From NCBI GenBank assembly GCA_040398845.1, contig JBBATH010000008.1, forward strand, positions 62,001-126,000: 64,000 bases of DNA, read 5' to 3'. The notes below the pieces were generated by a model that did not search any database, was not told the origin of the DNA, and was given only the letters and a program-made list of their open reading frames with translations. Positions 25,110 through 33,340 of this stretch are shown here, one piece after another. This DNA is from WLND01 sp040398845. GTDB taxonomy: Bacteria; Actinomycetota; Actinomycetes; S36-B12. How positions within the stretch are numbered: position 1 is the stretch's first letter; every line of letters begins with the position of its first letter. The position numbers and the translations under genes were made by a program.

Positions 25110-26828
25110 ATGAAGACAACAACCATTCGCCGCTTTGTTGCGGTCATCGCATCGACGGGGCTGCTCTTCGCAGCAGCCCCGGCGGTGGCACCGGCAGCGA
25201 ACGCTGCTGACGCCTGCGCACTCGGCGCCACCTGTGAAGGCAGCCTCACGGGCAAGCTGGGTGCGACCACCTTCAAGATCCAGATGCCGACCAAGTTCAA
25301 CGGCACCGTGCTTGTGTATTCGCACGGCTACCGGGTTGGTACTCCGGTCCCCGCGGCCCTCGCGGTCCCGCTAGGGCTCAATGATCCGGCCAGCTACGTT
25401 GCCACCAAAGTTCCCGCCTTCGCGGCAACGTTTGGATCAGACGTCGCCTACGTCGGGGCACCCATCGCCGACATCGCTCCGTCGGCAACCGTTCGCGACA
25501 ACCTCCTCGCCCAGGGCTACGCGCTCACAGGTGTCGGGTACGCGAAACAAGGTTGGGCAACAGCCGAGGGTGTCGAGGCCAATGAACTCCTCATGGGCCA
25601 TATCCGGGCCGGGGCAATCTCCGGGGTCAAGAAGACCATGACCTGGGGCACCTCACTGGGCGGGCTCATTGCGGCAACCGTCGCCGAGCGGAATCCCAAA
25701 ATCGTCGCAGGAGTCCTCGCCGACTGCGCGCCGCTCATGGGACCAGAGCAGGCCTTTTCCGGAGCAATGACGGTCCTCTACACCTGGAAGACCACGATCG
25801 CTCCGACACTTCGGGTCGCGAACTACGAGAGCTACCCGCAGGCGCTCACCGACCTCGGCACCGTGCTCACGGTGCTCAGCGGCTACCCGGCGAAGACGGG
25901 TGTGAACTCTGCCCTCGGTTTCCCGATCGCCCAGGCGAACATGCTCGGCGCTCTCATGGCCGGTCTGCCGACAAAGTCGACCGTCTACGACGGACAGACG
26001 GTGAACCCGGCATTCGCCACCCTCGGCACCCTGGCAGCGATTTCGGCTGGCTACTCACCTGCGTCCGCCGGGGCTAGCACGGCGGCAGCAATGCTCGAGA
26101 ACGTTGGGGCAGCAGCGGCACTCGGAATTCTCGGGCGCTACGAACTCGAGCAGCGGGTACGTACGATCGGTGGCCTCGCCGCCACCGATTCGGCTAACTT
26201 CAGCGACAACCTGAACGTCCAGTACTCCGAACTTCTCTCCTCGGAGCAGCGGGGCGAGTTCGGTGACACACTGAACGCTGGTGCCGTGAACATCAACGGC
26301 ATGATGGCGGCGCTTGACGCGTCAAAGGGCAACGCCTCCCTGCGATTCCCGGCGAACCCCGCTGCAGTCAAGATCGTCCGGGCGCTCCCTGCACCAAAGG
26401 GCGTTTACACCAGCCCGACAGTCCTGCTCACCACGAGCTACGACGCCATTGTGGCCCCCGGCAACACCTTCGACTACTACACGGCGCTCTTGGCGACCGC
26501 GAAGAAGGCCGGCACCATGGCGAAGGTGGCGCAGTACTACACGATGCCAGTGGAGGACGGTTACACCAAGTTCGCCGCCGGCGGTAAGTCGCCCGACGCT
26601 AAAGCTTCGGCAGCGGCCAACGTTTCGGGTGTCGGACACTGCGCATTCTCCGCGGGCAACTGGGGAGCGGTCACGAACTCCGTGGCAACACTCAACGCTC
26701 TCACGACCGCCAAGACCCCACAGGAGGTCAAGGCTGCGAAGGCAATCGGTTACGGCGGCCCGGCAGTCAACGGTGACGGGTTCTACGTTCCGGAGCCACT
26801 GAAGCGTCCCGGCGTCACGAAGTCCTAG
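25110..26828 (+). CDS. Secreted alpha/beta-hydrolase-fold protein of unknown substrate
   Basis: A 572-residue exported protein with a signal peptide (residues 1-33, cleavage near ANAADA). The core is an alpha/beta hydrolase: LVYSHGYRVG (oxyanion region), nucleophile elbow WGTSLGGLIAA with Ser182, a later strand with candidate Asp in TTSYDAIVAPGNTF, and candidate His in GVGHCAFSAGNW. A Cys pair (CALGATC) follows the signal. The gene begins 24 bp after the binding-protein stop behind AAGGA and ends in a strong terminator, so it is very likely part of the importer transcript. Inference: it releases the transported ligand from an ester or amide outside the cell. I do not recognise a named family. 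Confidence 0.78.
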   Translation: MKTTTIRRFVAVIASTGLLFAAAPAVAPAANAADACALGATCEGSLTGKLGATTFKIQMPTKFNGTVLVYSHGYRVGTPVPAALAVPLGLNDPASYVATKVPAFAATFGSDVAYVGAPIADIAPSATVRDNLLAQGYALTGVGYAKQGWATAEGVEANELLMGHIRAGAISGVKKTMTWGTSLGGLIAATVAERNPKIVAGVLADCAPLMGPEQAFSGAMTVLYTWKTTIAPTLRVANYESYPQALTDLGTVLTVLSGYPAKTGVNSALGFPIAQANMLGALMAGLPTKSTVYDGQTVNPAFATLGTLAAISAGYSPASAGASTAAAMLENVGAAAALGILGRYELEQRVRTIGGLAATDSANFSDNLNVQYSELLSSEQRGEFGDTLNAGAVNINGMMAALDASKGNASLRFPANPAAVKIVRALPAPKGVYTSPTVLLTTSYDAIVAPGNTFDYYTALLATAKKAGTMAKVAQYYTMPVEDGYTKFAAGGKSPDAKASAAANVSGVGHCAFSAGNWGAVTNSVATLNALTTAKTPQEVKAAKAIGYGGPAVNGDGFYVPEPLKRPGVTKS

Positions 26829-26840
26829 CAGATTGCTCGT

Positions 26841-26875
26841 CACGAAGGGCCGGTGGATTCCACCGGCCCTTCGTG
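26841..26875 (+). terminator. Strong hairpin terminator of the importer operon
   Basis: CACGAAGGGCCGGTGGA and its exact complement TCCACCGGCCCTTCGTG, 17-bp arms with a single-base centre, lie 12 bases after the hydrolase stop. There is no T-tract, as is common in actinobacteria. Confidence 0.8.
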
Positions 26876-26949
26876 ATGTTGTGCTCTACCCGAGCCGATA
26901 TCCGGAATGAAATTCCTTTGGCTTTCGCCCCTTGTGTTTAGATGGTTGC

Positions 26950-28221
26950 ATGCCTAAATTCCGCAGAACACTTCTCCTCTCCATGACTGCTGCACTTGCC
27001 ATCTCTGTTGTGTCTGCCCCGGCAGCCATGGCACGCCCGACATCTCAGCCCACCGATTCGATCAGCAAGGGCTCGGTTGTTCCGGCCTCACTGTTCGGTA
27101 TGCACGTCTACAACGCAGAGGTCGGCAGCTGGCCCACCATCCCGGTCGGTGCCTTCCGCCTCTGGGACACCCGCACCACCTGGTCAACCATCGAGCCGGT
27201 CAAGGGCCAGTTCAACTGGAGCACACTTGACACCGCTGTTGCTACCTCCAAGGCAAATGGTGTGAATGACATCCTCATGGTGCTCGCAGGCACCCCGCTG
27301 TGGGCCAGCGATGACCCCAACGCAGGCGGCCTCGCGGGTGTTCTTCCTGGAGCTGCGGGCATGCCTACCAATATTGCCGACTGGGACAACTGGGTGACGC
27401 AGGTCGTCACGCGCTACAAGGGCAAGATCACCAGCTACCAGATCTGGAATGAGGCGAACCTCACCACCTTCTCCACCGGCTCAGCCGACGAAATGGCGGA
27501 CCTCACCAAGCACGCCTACGACATCATCAAGAAGATCGACCCGTCGGCCCTCGTTGTGGCACCCAGCACCGGCACCCGCCTCGGTGGCCCATTCATGAAG
27601 TTCTACCCGGCCTATCTCAAGGGATTAGAGGACCGTGGCTGGCCAGTCGACGTGTTCGCTGCTCACACCTACCCGGCCAGTCTCGGTACCCCGGTGGACC
27701 GTGCTGGGCTCGCCCAGAAGTGGATCGCAGTCCTCAAGGATGCTGGAGCACCAGCCAAGCCCCTCTGGGATACCGAGAACAACCTTGGCCTCAAGGGCCC
27801 CGGCCCGCAGAACCCCGATGTCGACATTGAGGGCGAGAAGGCGAGCGACTGGGTCGGACGCACCTACCTCGACTCGATCCGCCTAGGGCTGAGCCGCACC
27901 TACTGGTACCGCTGGGAGCCTGCCAATGATCTGTGGGGCATCCAAATGTTCACGGGCACTCCGGGAGCCGACGCCTTCAAGACCCTTCAGGACTGGATCG
28001 TCGGAGCAACCTACAACGGCTGCAGCGCGAAGGCCAGCAAGGTCACGTGCAACTTCACCAAGGGAGGCAAGCCGTTCGTGGTGCTGTACACCGACAGTGG
28101 CGCCGCGAAGAAGTTCAAGGTCAAGGGTTCCTATTCGCAGGCCTGCTCACTCGACGGCGTGTGCAAGCCGCAGTCAGGCAAGTCCATCGTGACCAACGGA
28201 CCGGTTCGCCTGAGCAACTAG
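26950..28221 (+). CDS. Secreted GH39-like glycoside hydrolase, paralogue C
   Basis: A 423-residue exported protein starting at ATG 26950 (MPKFRRT). The frame could extend to 26932, but that would put MCLDGC before the signal peptide. The signal peptide ends near APAAMARP. Candidate catalytic residues are Glu168 in YQIWNEANL and Glu276 in PLWDTENNLG. Compared with paralogues A and B, the usual NYG after the nucleophile is NLG here, and Cys pairs occur near the end (NGCSAKASKVTCNF, ACSLDGVC). It stands alone between two terminators, about 21 kb from its paralogues. Confidence 0.82.
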   Translation: MPKFRRTLLLSMTAALAISVVSAPAAMARPTSQPTDSISKGSVVPASLFGMHVYNAEVGSWPTIPVGAFRLWDTRTTWSTIEPVKGQFNWSTLDTAVATSKANGVNDILMVLAGTPLWASDDPNAGGLAGVLPGAAGMPTNIADWDNWVTQVVTRYKGKITSYQIWNEANLTTFSTGSADEMADLTKHAYDIIKKIDPSALVVAPSTGTRLGGPFMKFYPAYLKGLEDRGWPVDVFAAHTYPASLGTPVDRAGLAQKWIAVLKDAGAPAKPLWDTENNLGLKGPGPQNPDVDIEGEKASDWVGRTYLDSIRLGLSRTYWYRWEPANDLWGIQMFTGTPGADAFKTLQDWIVGATYNGCSAKASKVTCNFTKGGKPFVVLYTDSGAAKKFKVKGSYSQACSLDGVCKPQSGKSIVTNGPVRLSN

Positions 28222-28254
28222 CGGCGCTTGGCAACCTGCCCCAACGTGGCAGGC

Positions 28255-28300
28255 AGGACCCCCTCGAGAATCCCGATTATGGGCTGACGGAGGGGGTCCT
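28255..28300 (+). terminator. Terminator hairpin after glycosidase C
   Basis: The inverted repeat AGGACCCCCTC / GAGGGGGTCCT has 11-bp arms and a 24-base internal loop, and ends in TTCG. It starts 34 bases after the stop codon. Confidence 0.65.
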
Positions 28301-28345
28301 TCGCATACGGCCACAACCATCAGGCTCTGTCAAACTGCACGCCGC

Positions 28346-28380
28346 GCCGCCGCCGCTGCGAGGTGTTTCGCGGCGGCGGC
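28346..28380 (-). terminator. Terminator hairpin after the SDR gene
   Basis: A perfect 11-bp inverted repeat, GCCGCCGCCGC / GCGGCGGCGGC with a 13-base loop, lies 18 bases beyond the SDR stop on the minus strand. With the preceding hairpin it separates two convergent genes. Confidence 0.65.
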
Positions 28381-28398
28381 TGCCGTCACACTCCTGCG

Positions 28399-29181
28399 CT
28401 ACATTTCATCCAGCGCAGCGAGCGACTCAGGAAGAACCTGGCCACCATCGACAACGAGCGTCTGACCGGTGACAAAGGCCGCCTGGTCGGTCGCGAAGTA
28501 CAGGGCCGCGTAGCCGATGTCCTCAACCTCTCCGAGACGCCGCTGCGGAATCGACACCTCCATCGAGCGCCGATATTCCGGGCCCAGGGCCGTGAGTCCC
28601 TCGGTGTCAATATTCCCCGGCAAGACTGCGTTCACCGTGATGCCGTGCGGAGCGAGCTCGATTGCCGCAGTCCGCATGAAGCCGAGTTGCGCCGCCTTGC
28701 TCGCCCCATAGTGGGACCAGCCCGGAGATCCGGTGATCGGACCGGTGATTGAGGAGATGATGATGACACGCCCACGTCCGGATTCGGTGAGGGCAGGCAA
28801 GCACGCCTGCACCGTAAAGATGGTCCCCTTGACGTTCGTATCCAGCATGAGGTCTATATCCGCCTCTGACATCCCGGCAATGTGAGCGGCTGGGTAGATG
28901 CCCGCGTTCGCGCACACGATGTCGATGCCCCCGAAGCCATCAATAGCGACCTGCGCCATCGCATCGCACGAAGAACTCACGGAGACATCGCCGATGAAGA
29001 AGGCCGCCAGACCAGGCCCGAGGGCTTCTAGCTCCGCGACCGTACGTTCGGCATCCTGCTGGTTTCGCCCGGTGATGAGGACATTCGCACCTGCCTTCGC
29101 CAAGACTCGAGCGATGCCCCTGCCGATCCCCTTGGTTGCGCCCGTGACCACAGCGGACCGGCCCTCGAGTGATGTGAACAT
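28399..29181 (-). CDS. Short-chain dehydrogenase/reductase (FabG-like)
   Basis: A 260-residue classical SDR: cofactor motif TGATKGIG (residues 13-20), NNAG-equivalent ANAG (residues 91-94), catalytic Ser143/144, Tyr158 and Lys162 (YGASK), and the C-terminal VTGQTLVVDGG. It is a cytosolic NAD(P)-dependent oxidoreductase of a broad family, and the substrate is not predictable. It is 12 bp downstream of the aminotransferase gene in the same direction, so the two probably act on one pathway, for example interconverting keto, amino and hydroxy groups. Confidence 0.88.
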   Translation of the reverse strand: MFTSLEGRSAVVTGATKGIGRGIARVLAKAGANVLITGRNQQDAERTVAELEALGPGLAAFFIGDVSVSSSCDAMAQVAIDGFGGIDIVCANAGIYPAAHIAGMSEADIDLMLDTNVKGTIFTVQACLPALTESGRGRVIIISSITGPITGSPGWSHYGASKAAQLGFMRTAAIELAPHGITVNAVLPGNIDTEGLTALGPEYRRSMEVSIPQRRLGEVEDIGYAALYFATDQAAFVTGQTLVVDGGQVLPESLAALDEM

Positions 29182-29193
29182 GGTCAGCTCTCC

Positions 29194-30567
29194 CTATGTT
29201 CGCAATTGTGCGAGGGCATGGTCGAACAGGCTGGTGTGCAGGTCGACATCGGCAGCGGTTGTATCCGGGCACATGAGCGCCATGTTGTGGAACGGGGTCA
29301 TGAGGACCCCCCGATTCGACATGAACAGGTGCAGGTACTCCTCGACCTCGTCGTCGTGAGCAGCGGCCGATTCGGTGCCACTCACCGGCGCGGGTGAAGT
29401 GAATCGGTATTCGGCGCGCGCGCCGAGTTGCTCGATGCTCCACGGCATTGCGTGCCGTTCGAGCGCTGCCTCCACCCCCTCGCGGTAACGAGAGCCGAGC
29501 GCGATCATGTGCTCGAAGGCAGCATCGGTCAGGACGTGCTCGAGTGTCGCTCTCATTGCTGCGGTCGACAGAACGTTGCCAGCAAGCGTCCCGCCGACCC
29601 CACCGACGTCGATGAGGTCTGCCGTCGTGTGGCTGCGAACACGGTCGGCTAACTCTTCGCTGATGCCGTAGGCACCGCAGGGAATCCCGCCACCGATGCT
29701 CTTCCCGATGACGAAAACATCGGGCTCCAATCCCCAAGCGCCGGTGCAGCCACCGGGTCCTGCCGAGATGGTGTGGGTCTCATCAATGAGGAGTAGCGTG
29801 CTGTACCTCGTGCACAGTTCACGGACGCCGCTCATGAAACCGGCGTTAGGGAGCACAATTCCAATGTTCGTCAGCGCCGGCTCCATGATGAGCACTGCCA
29901 CATCCCCGTGCGCCAGCCCGCGCTCAACCGAAGCCAGGTCATTGAACTCGGCCACCCGTGTCGTCGCGGTCACATCCAGCGCGGGACCCACATTCCCCTC
30001 ACGTAATGCCGTGCCGCCGTCATCGCCGAACACGACGAAGGTTTCGTCGACCGAGCCGTGGTAGCAATACGCGAAGGCCATGACCTTGGGGCGGCCGGTG
30101 ACCATTCGTGCCAGGCGCAGGGCCCATCGGTTGGCATCGGTTGCCGTGAGGCTGAAGGACCACAGCGGCATGGTGAATCGGCGGGTCAACTCCGCCGCTA
30201 CCCATTCGGCGTCCTCGCTCGGCATCATCGTGGTGATGCCACCTGCAACCTCAATGCGCTCTCTCACCGCAGCCACCGTTGCCGCCGGCGAGTGTCCGGC
30301 CATGGCGCCCGTATCCCCGAGGGCGAAGTCGACGTACTCGAGGCCATCGATGTCAGTGACCCGATTGCCTCGCGCCGTCGAGAGATAGAGGGGATAGCCG
30401 CCTGACCACTTGTTCATCCAGGTCATCGGTACACCGCCGAAGAGATGTCCCGCCGCCTCGAATGCGGCCCTCGACCGCGGGGTTCGCACGATGTGGGTGG
30501 CCCGCTCGTGGTCGAGTCGTCGCCTGAGAGTTGCCCGATCGATGTCTGGGCGGTGAGTAACGGTCAC
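29194..30567 (-). CDS. Class III PLP aminotransferase (glutamate-1-semialdehyde aminomutase-like)
   Basis: A 457-residue PLP enzyme of the aspartate aminotransferase fold, class III. Visible marks are GNRVTDIDGLEYVDFALG near the N-terminus, the LLIDETHT aspartate strand that contacts the PLP pyridine (Asp262), and the Schiff-base lysine Lys289 in FVIGKSIGGGIPCGAYG. It resembles HemL, but its pairing with an SDR rather than heme genes points to a transaminase acting elsewhere. The start is GTG 30567 with GAGGAG about 9 bases upstream. Confidence 0.87.
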   Translation of the reverse strand: MTVTHRPDIDRATLRRRLDHERATHIVRTPRSRAAFEAAGHLFGGVPMTWMNKWSGGYPLYLSTARGNRVTDIDGLEYVDFALGDTGAMAGHSPAATVAAVRERIEVAGGITTMMPSEDAEWVAAELTRRFTMPLWSFSLTATDANRWALRLARMVTGRPKVMAFAYCYHGSVDETFVVFGDDGGTALREGNVGPALDVTATTRVAEFNDLASVERGLAHGDVAVLIMEPALTNIGIVLPNAGFMSGVRELCTRYSTLLLIDETHTISAGPGGCTGAWGLEPDVFVIGKSIGGGIPCGAYGISEELADRVRSHTTADLIDVGGVGGTLAGNVLSTAAMRATLEHVLTDAAFEHMIALGSRYREGVEAALERHAMPWSIEQLGARAEYRFTSPAPVSGTESAAAHDDEVEEYLHLFMSNRGVLMTPFHNMALMCPDTTAADVDLHTSLFDHALAQLRT

Positions 30568-30627
30568 GGTGGGCTCCTCAGCAGGTGGCGGTCACGTCAG
30601 ACTGTAGCCGTGCGGTTGAATCAGGTC

Positions 30628-31149
30628 ATGAGCCTTGACCACGATCCCCGCATGCATGTTGGCCCCTTGTGGATCGAGCCTCGCGTCGTCATCTACGCAA
30701 CCCTCATCCAGATGACGGCCTACGCGCTCTTCGACGTGCCCGACATCCCGATCGCGCTCGATGGATTCAATGTGCTGTTCTGGGTCGCGATCGTTCCGAT
30801 GTTCGCGCTGGCAGTCGCCCACGGATTCTCGGAGGTGCTCGACCTCCAGATCCGGCTCCGCCGTCGGATGAACTGGGCTGATGTGGTGGCCATTCTGCAC
30901 TCGAACCTTCAGTTCCTCTACGTCAGTCTCATCCCCATCATCCTGCTGTGCATCGCATGGCTGCTCGGCATGAGCGAGAACACCGCTGTCAACTTGGTCC
31001 TCTATCTCGGTGTTATCTCACTCGCAGGTTGGGGCGCTTATGGAGCTCGTCAGGCCGGTCTGCGGGCATGGCCATGCGCCATATTCGGGGCCGCCTACGC
31101 CTGCCTCGGAGCACTCGTCGTCCTCCTCGAAATCTTCATTCGCCACTGA
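30628..31149 (+). CDS. Conserved-type integral membrane protein, function unknown
   Basis: A 173-residue protein with about four to five hydrophobic helices (near residues 20-40, 48-68, 90-115, 118-138, 145-168) and a basic cytosolic loop LQIRLRRRMNWAD. I do not recognise the family. The ATG at 30628 (MSLDHDP) is chosen because the longer frame from 30445 runs under the divergent aminotransferase. The next gene starts 88 bp downstream. Confidence 0.65.
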   Translation: MSLDHDPRMHVGPLWIEPRVVIYATLIQMTAYALFDVPDIPIALDGFNVLFWVAIVPMFALAVAHGFSEVLDLQIRLRRRMNWADVVAILHSNLQFLYVSLIPIILLCIAWLLGMSENTAVNLVLYLGVISLAGWGAYGARQAGLRAWPCAIFGAAYACLGALVVLLEIFIRH

Positions 31150-31237
31150 GCTGGGTCCAACCGAGGCGAGGTTGGCACCGGCCGCGTACCCTGATCTCAC
31201 TCCAATTGCGAGGGAATCGACGTGGGTAGGGGATGCG

Positions 31238-33190
31238 ATGCGCAAAGGCCGGATTTTGAGTCGTCGGGGAAATGCCCAGCACGTCGGTTCAGGCGTCTCG
31301 GTGCGACTCGTCAGCGCCTTCGCAATCACCCTTACACTCATAACCATTCCGGCCTCAGTAGATGCTGCCGAGGCAAGTAAATCCTTGAAGGTCGGAACCC
31401 TCACCCTGACCGCTTGCGATTCAGTCGAGGTCGATGGATCACAGGCATGGTGCGGGCGACTCCCGCGCCCTTGGGACCCGGCGACAGCGGGATCAGCGAC
31501 CTTCGATGTCGGTTTCGTCCTCACCCTTCCCACCGGCTCGGCTCGCACCGCCGCGGCCGCACCTCAATCACCGGCAACGTCGGCCATCGTGGCACTGGAG
31601 GGCGGGCCCGGCTACGGAGGCATCGCGAGCGGAACAGATTTCGCTTCGGCGTTCGGCGACGAACTCTCCACCAGAGGGCTTCTCGTCATGGATCAACGAG
31701 GTACTGGCCTTTCAGCCGCCGTCGAATGTGACGATGAGATTGCTGAAGCCGAGACTTGGCGTGAGTCGATCGGTTCCTGCGCTTCGAAGCTCGGTGACCG
31801 CTTTGACCTGTTCGGCACCTCGCTCGCGGCAGATGATCTAGCGGCGATCATCAACGCCCTGCAGTTGGGCCCGTCCAATATCTATGGCGTGTCCTACGGA
31901 ACCTTCTTCGGGCAGGTATTCGCCGGCCGTCACCCAGAACTCACCCGAACCCTGCTCCTCGACAGCGCCTATCCGGTCTTTGGTGAGGAGGGGTGGGTAG
32001 AGACCATCGGTCCCTCACTCACCGACGCCCTGAATCTCACATGCAGCAGGGCTGCGACCTGCCAAAGGTTCCGCGGGCGCAGTTCAGACAGGCTTGCGGG
32101 TGTCCTGAAGCAACTCCGGCGCGCCCCCGTCGAGGTGAACGCTCCAGCACCAGATGGGTCGCGTCAAAAGGTGAGCATCACCCCGTCCGATATCTTCCAG
32201 GTGATCATTGACGCGGGCTATGGGGGCGCGACTTACTCTGCTCTGGATCCCGCCTTTCGCGCCGCACTCGCCGGCGACTGGCTGCCCCTCGGGCGCCTCA
32301 TCAATGAGGCGCAGGGCGTTGGGTTGCGTCCCCTCGGCGAGGAATCCGACGGGGGAAATGATGGCCTCATGTATGCCGTCATTTGCCAGGACTATCCGCA
32401 GATCGTCAACGCGAGCACCCCGCCAGCCGCGCGCGAGGCGCAGTATCAGGCGGCAGTAAAGGCTGGACGTGCGGCAAAAGCGGCACTGTACGCACCGTTC
32501 ACGGTTGATGAGTTCATGCGCACCGACTGGTGGGATCAGGAATCCTGCCTCGACTGGCCGGTATCGACGCGCTACCCATCGAAGCCGCCACTTCCACCGA
32601 GTGGCTCCTACGGACCCCAGCCCACGCTGGTGCTGTCAGGTGACCTTGACCTCGTTACCACCGCCCGCGAGGGCGCGATGGTTGCCGCTCAATTCCCCAA
32701 TTCTCGACAGATCGTGGTCGCCAGCGGCACGCACGGGTTAACCGGCAACGAATGCATCGACGGGTTGATTCAAGAGTTCATTAACGAACCCCAACCGGTC
32801 ATCGATGGCGCCGGCGGTGCGTGCGCTGCCAGCGAGCCGGCGGTGCGCGTCGTCTCCGGATTCCCACGCACAAGCAAGGGACTCAGCACGAGCGTCGCGG
32901 CCGCCCGCACTGTGGCGGACTTGTTCGACCGCTGGCGGGTGGGCCCCGACAAGCGCACCATCACCGGCTCCGGTCTTCGTGGAGGGTCGTGGAAGGCGGT
33001 TGGCTACGAGAACGTCACATTCACCCTGAAGCAGGTGAAGTTGTTCGAAGACCTGCCCGTGTCCGGAACCGTGACGTGGGGCGAGGACGGCGAAGTACGT
33101 ACGTCACTCACCGCGGGAGGTCGGCGCATCGCCTTGAAGTGGAACGATTGGACCCACCCAACCCTGTCAACCCAAGAGCGCCTCGACTAG
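31238..33190 (+). CDS. Secreted TAP-like alpha/beta-hydrolase peptidase (S33-type)
   Basis: A 650-residue exported hydrolase. A long basic start, a hydrophobic segment (about residues 22-42) and the cut region SVDAAEA form the signal. The S33/TAP core has LEGGPGYGG (oxyanion loop), MDQRGTGLS, nucleophile IYGVSYGTFFG with Ser219, Asp in LVLSGDLDLVT and His in VVASGTHGLTG, matching the proline-iminopeptidase/tripeptidyl aminopeptidase group. A further C-terminal part of about 130 residues is beta-rich (SGTVTWGEDGEVRTSLTAGG) and not typical of the family. ATG 31238 is preferred: GGGG lies about 6 bases upstream, and the longer frame overlaps the previous gene. Confidence 0.83.
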   Translation: MRKGRILSRRGNAQHVGSGVSVRLVSAFAITLTLITIPASVDAAEASKSLKVGTLTLTACDSVEVDGSQAWCGRLPRPWDPATAGSATFDVGFVLTLPTGSARTAAAAPQSPATSAIVALEGGPGYGGIASGTDFASAFGDELSTRGLLVMDQRGTGLSAAVECDDEIAEAETWRESIGSCASKLGDRFDLFGTSLAADDLAAIINALQLGPSNIYGVSYGTFFGQVFAGRHPELTRTLLLDSAYPVFGEEGWVETIGPSLTDALNLTCSRAATCQRFRGRSSDRLAGVLKQLRRAPVEVNAPAPDGSRQKVSITPSDIFQVIIDAGYGGATYSALDPAFRAALAGDWLPLGRLINEAQGVGLRPLGEESDGGNDGLMYAVICQDYPQIVNASTPPAAREAQYQAAVKAGRAAKAALYAPFTVDEFMRTDWWDQESCLDWPVSTRYPSKPPLPPSGSYGPQPTLVLSGDLDLVTTAREGAMVAAQFPNSRQIVVASGTHGLTGNECIDGLIQEFINEPQPVIDGAGGACAASEPAVRVVSGFPRTSKGLSTSVAAARTVADLFDRWRVGPDKRTITGSGLRGGSWKAVGYENVTFTLKQVKLFEDLPVSGTVTWGEDGEVRTSLTAGGRRIALKWNDWTHPTLSTQERLD

Positions 33191-33215
33191 CAACCTCACT
33201 CACCATCTCCCCCAC

Positions 33216-33302
33216 CATCTGGCCCGGATTCTGGGCTAGATGAACGAAAAACCCCATTTTTGCTGGCTTTTCATTCATCCCACCCAGAATCCGGGCTAGA
33301 TG
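33216..33302. repeat. Long imperfect palindrome between convergent genes
   Basis: Two 35-base arms, 33216-33250 and 33268-33302, are inverted copies with about five mismatches and a 17-base loop. The core arms GCCCGGATTCTGGG / CCCAGAATCCGGGC are perfect, and GATGAACGAAAA pairs with TTTTCATTCATC with one mismatch. GGGCTAGATGAACG also recurs directly next to each arm. It lies between the TAP-peptidase gene and dnaB, which point toward each other, so a bidirectional terminator is the simplest role. Its length and near-symmetry also fit a REP- or MITE-like unit. Confidence 0.6.
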
Positions 33303-33340
33303 AACGGGGGGTGAGTCTTGGTTGTTTTTTGGATGATTGG

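Noticed and set aside
28746..28790. Idea that the SDR/aminotransferase pair is a heme-synthesis unit
   Set aside because: Resemblance to HemL is at the fold level only; no other heme genes are near and an SDR is not part of that pathway.
33216..33302. Possible replication origin at the palindrome near dnaB
   Set aside because: There are no DnaA boxes or AT-rich unwinding tract within it. The DnaA-like sites are more than 1.4 kb away, and actinobacterial oriC normally lies between dnaA and dnaN, which are not in the window.
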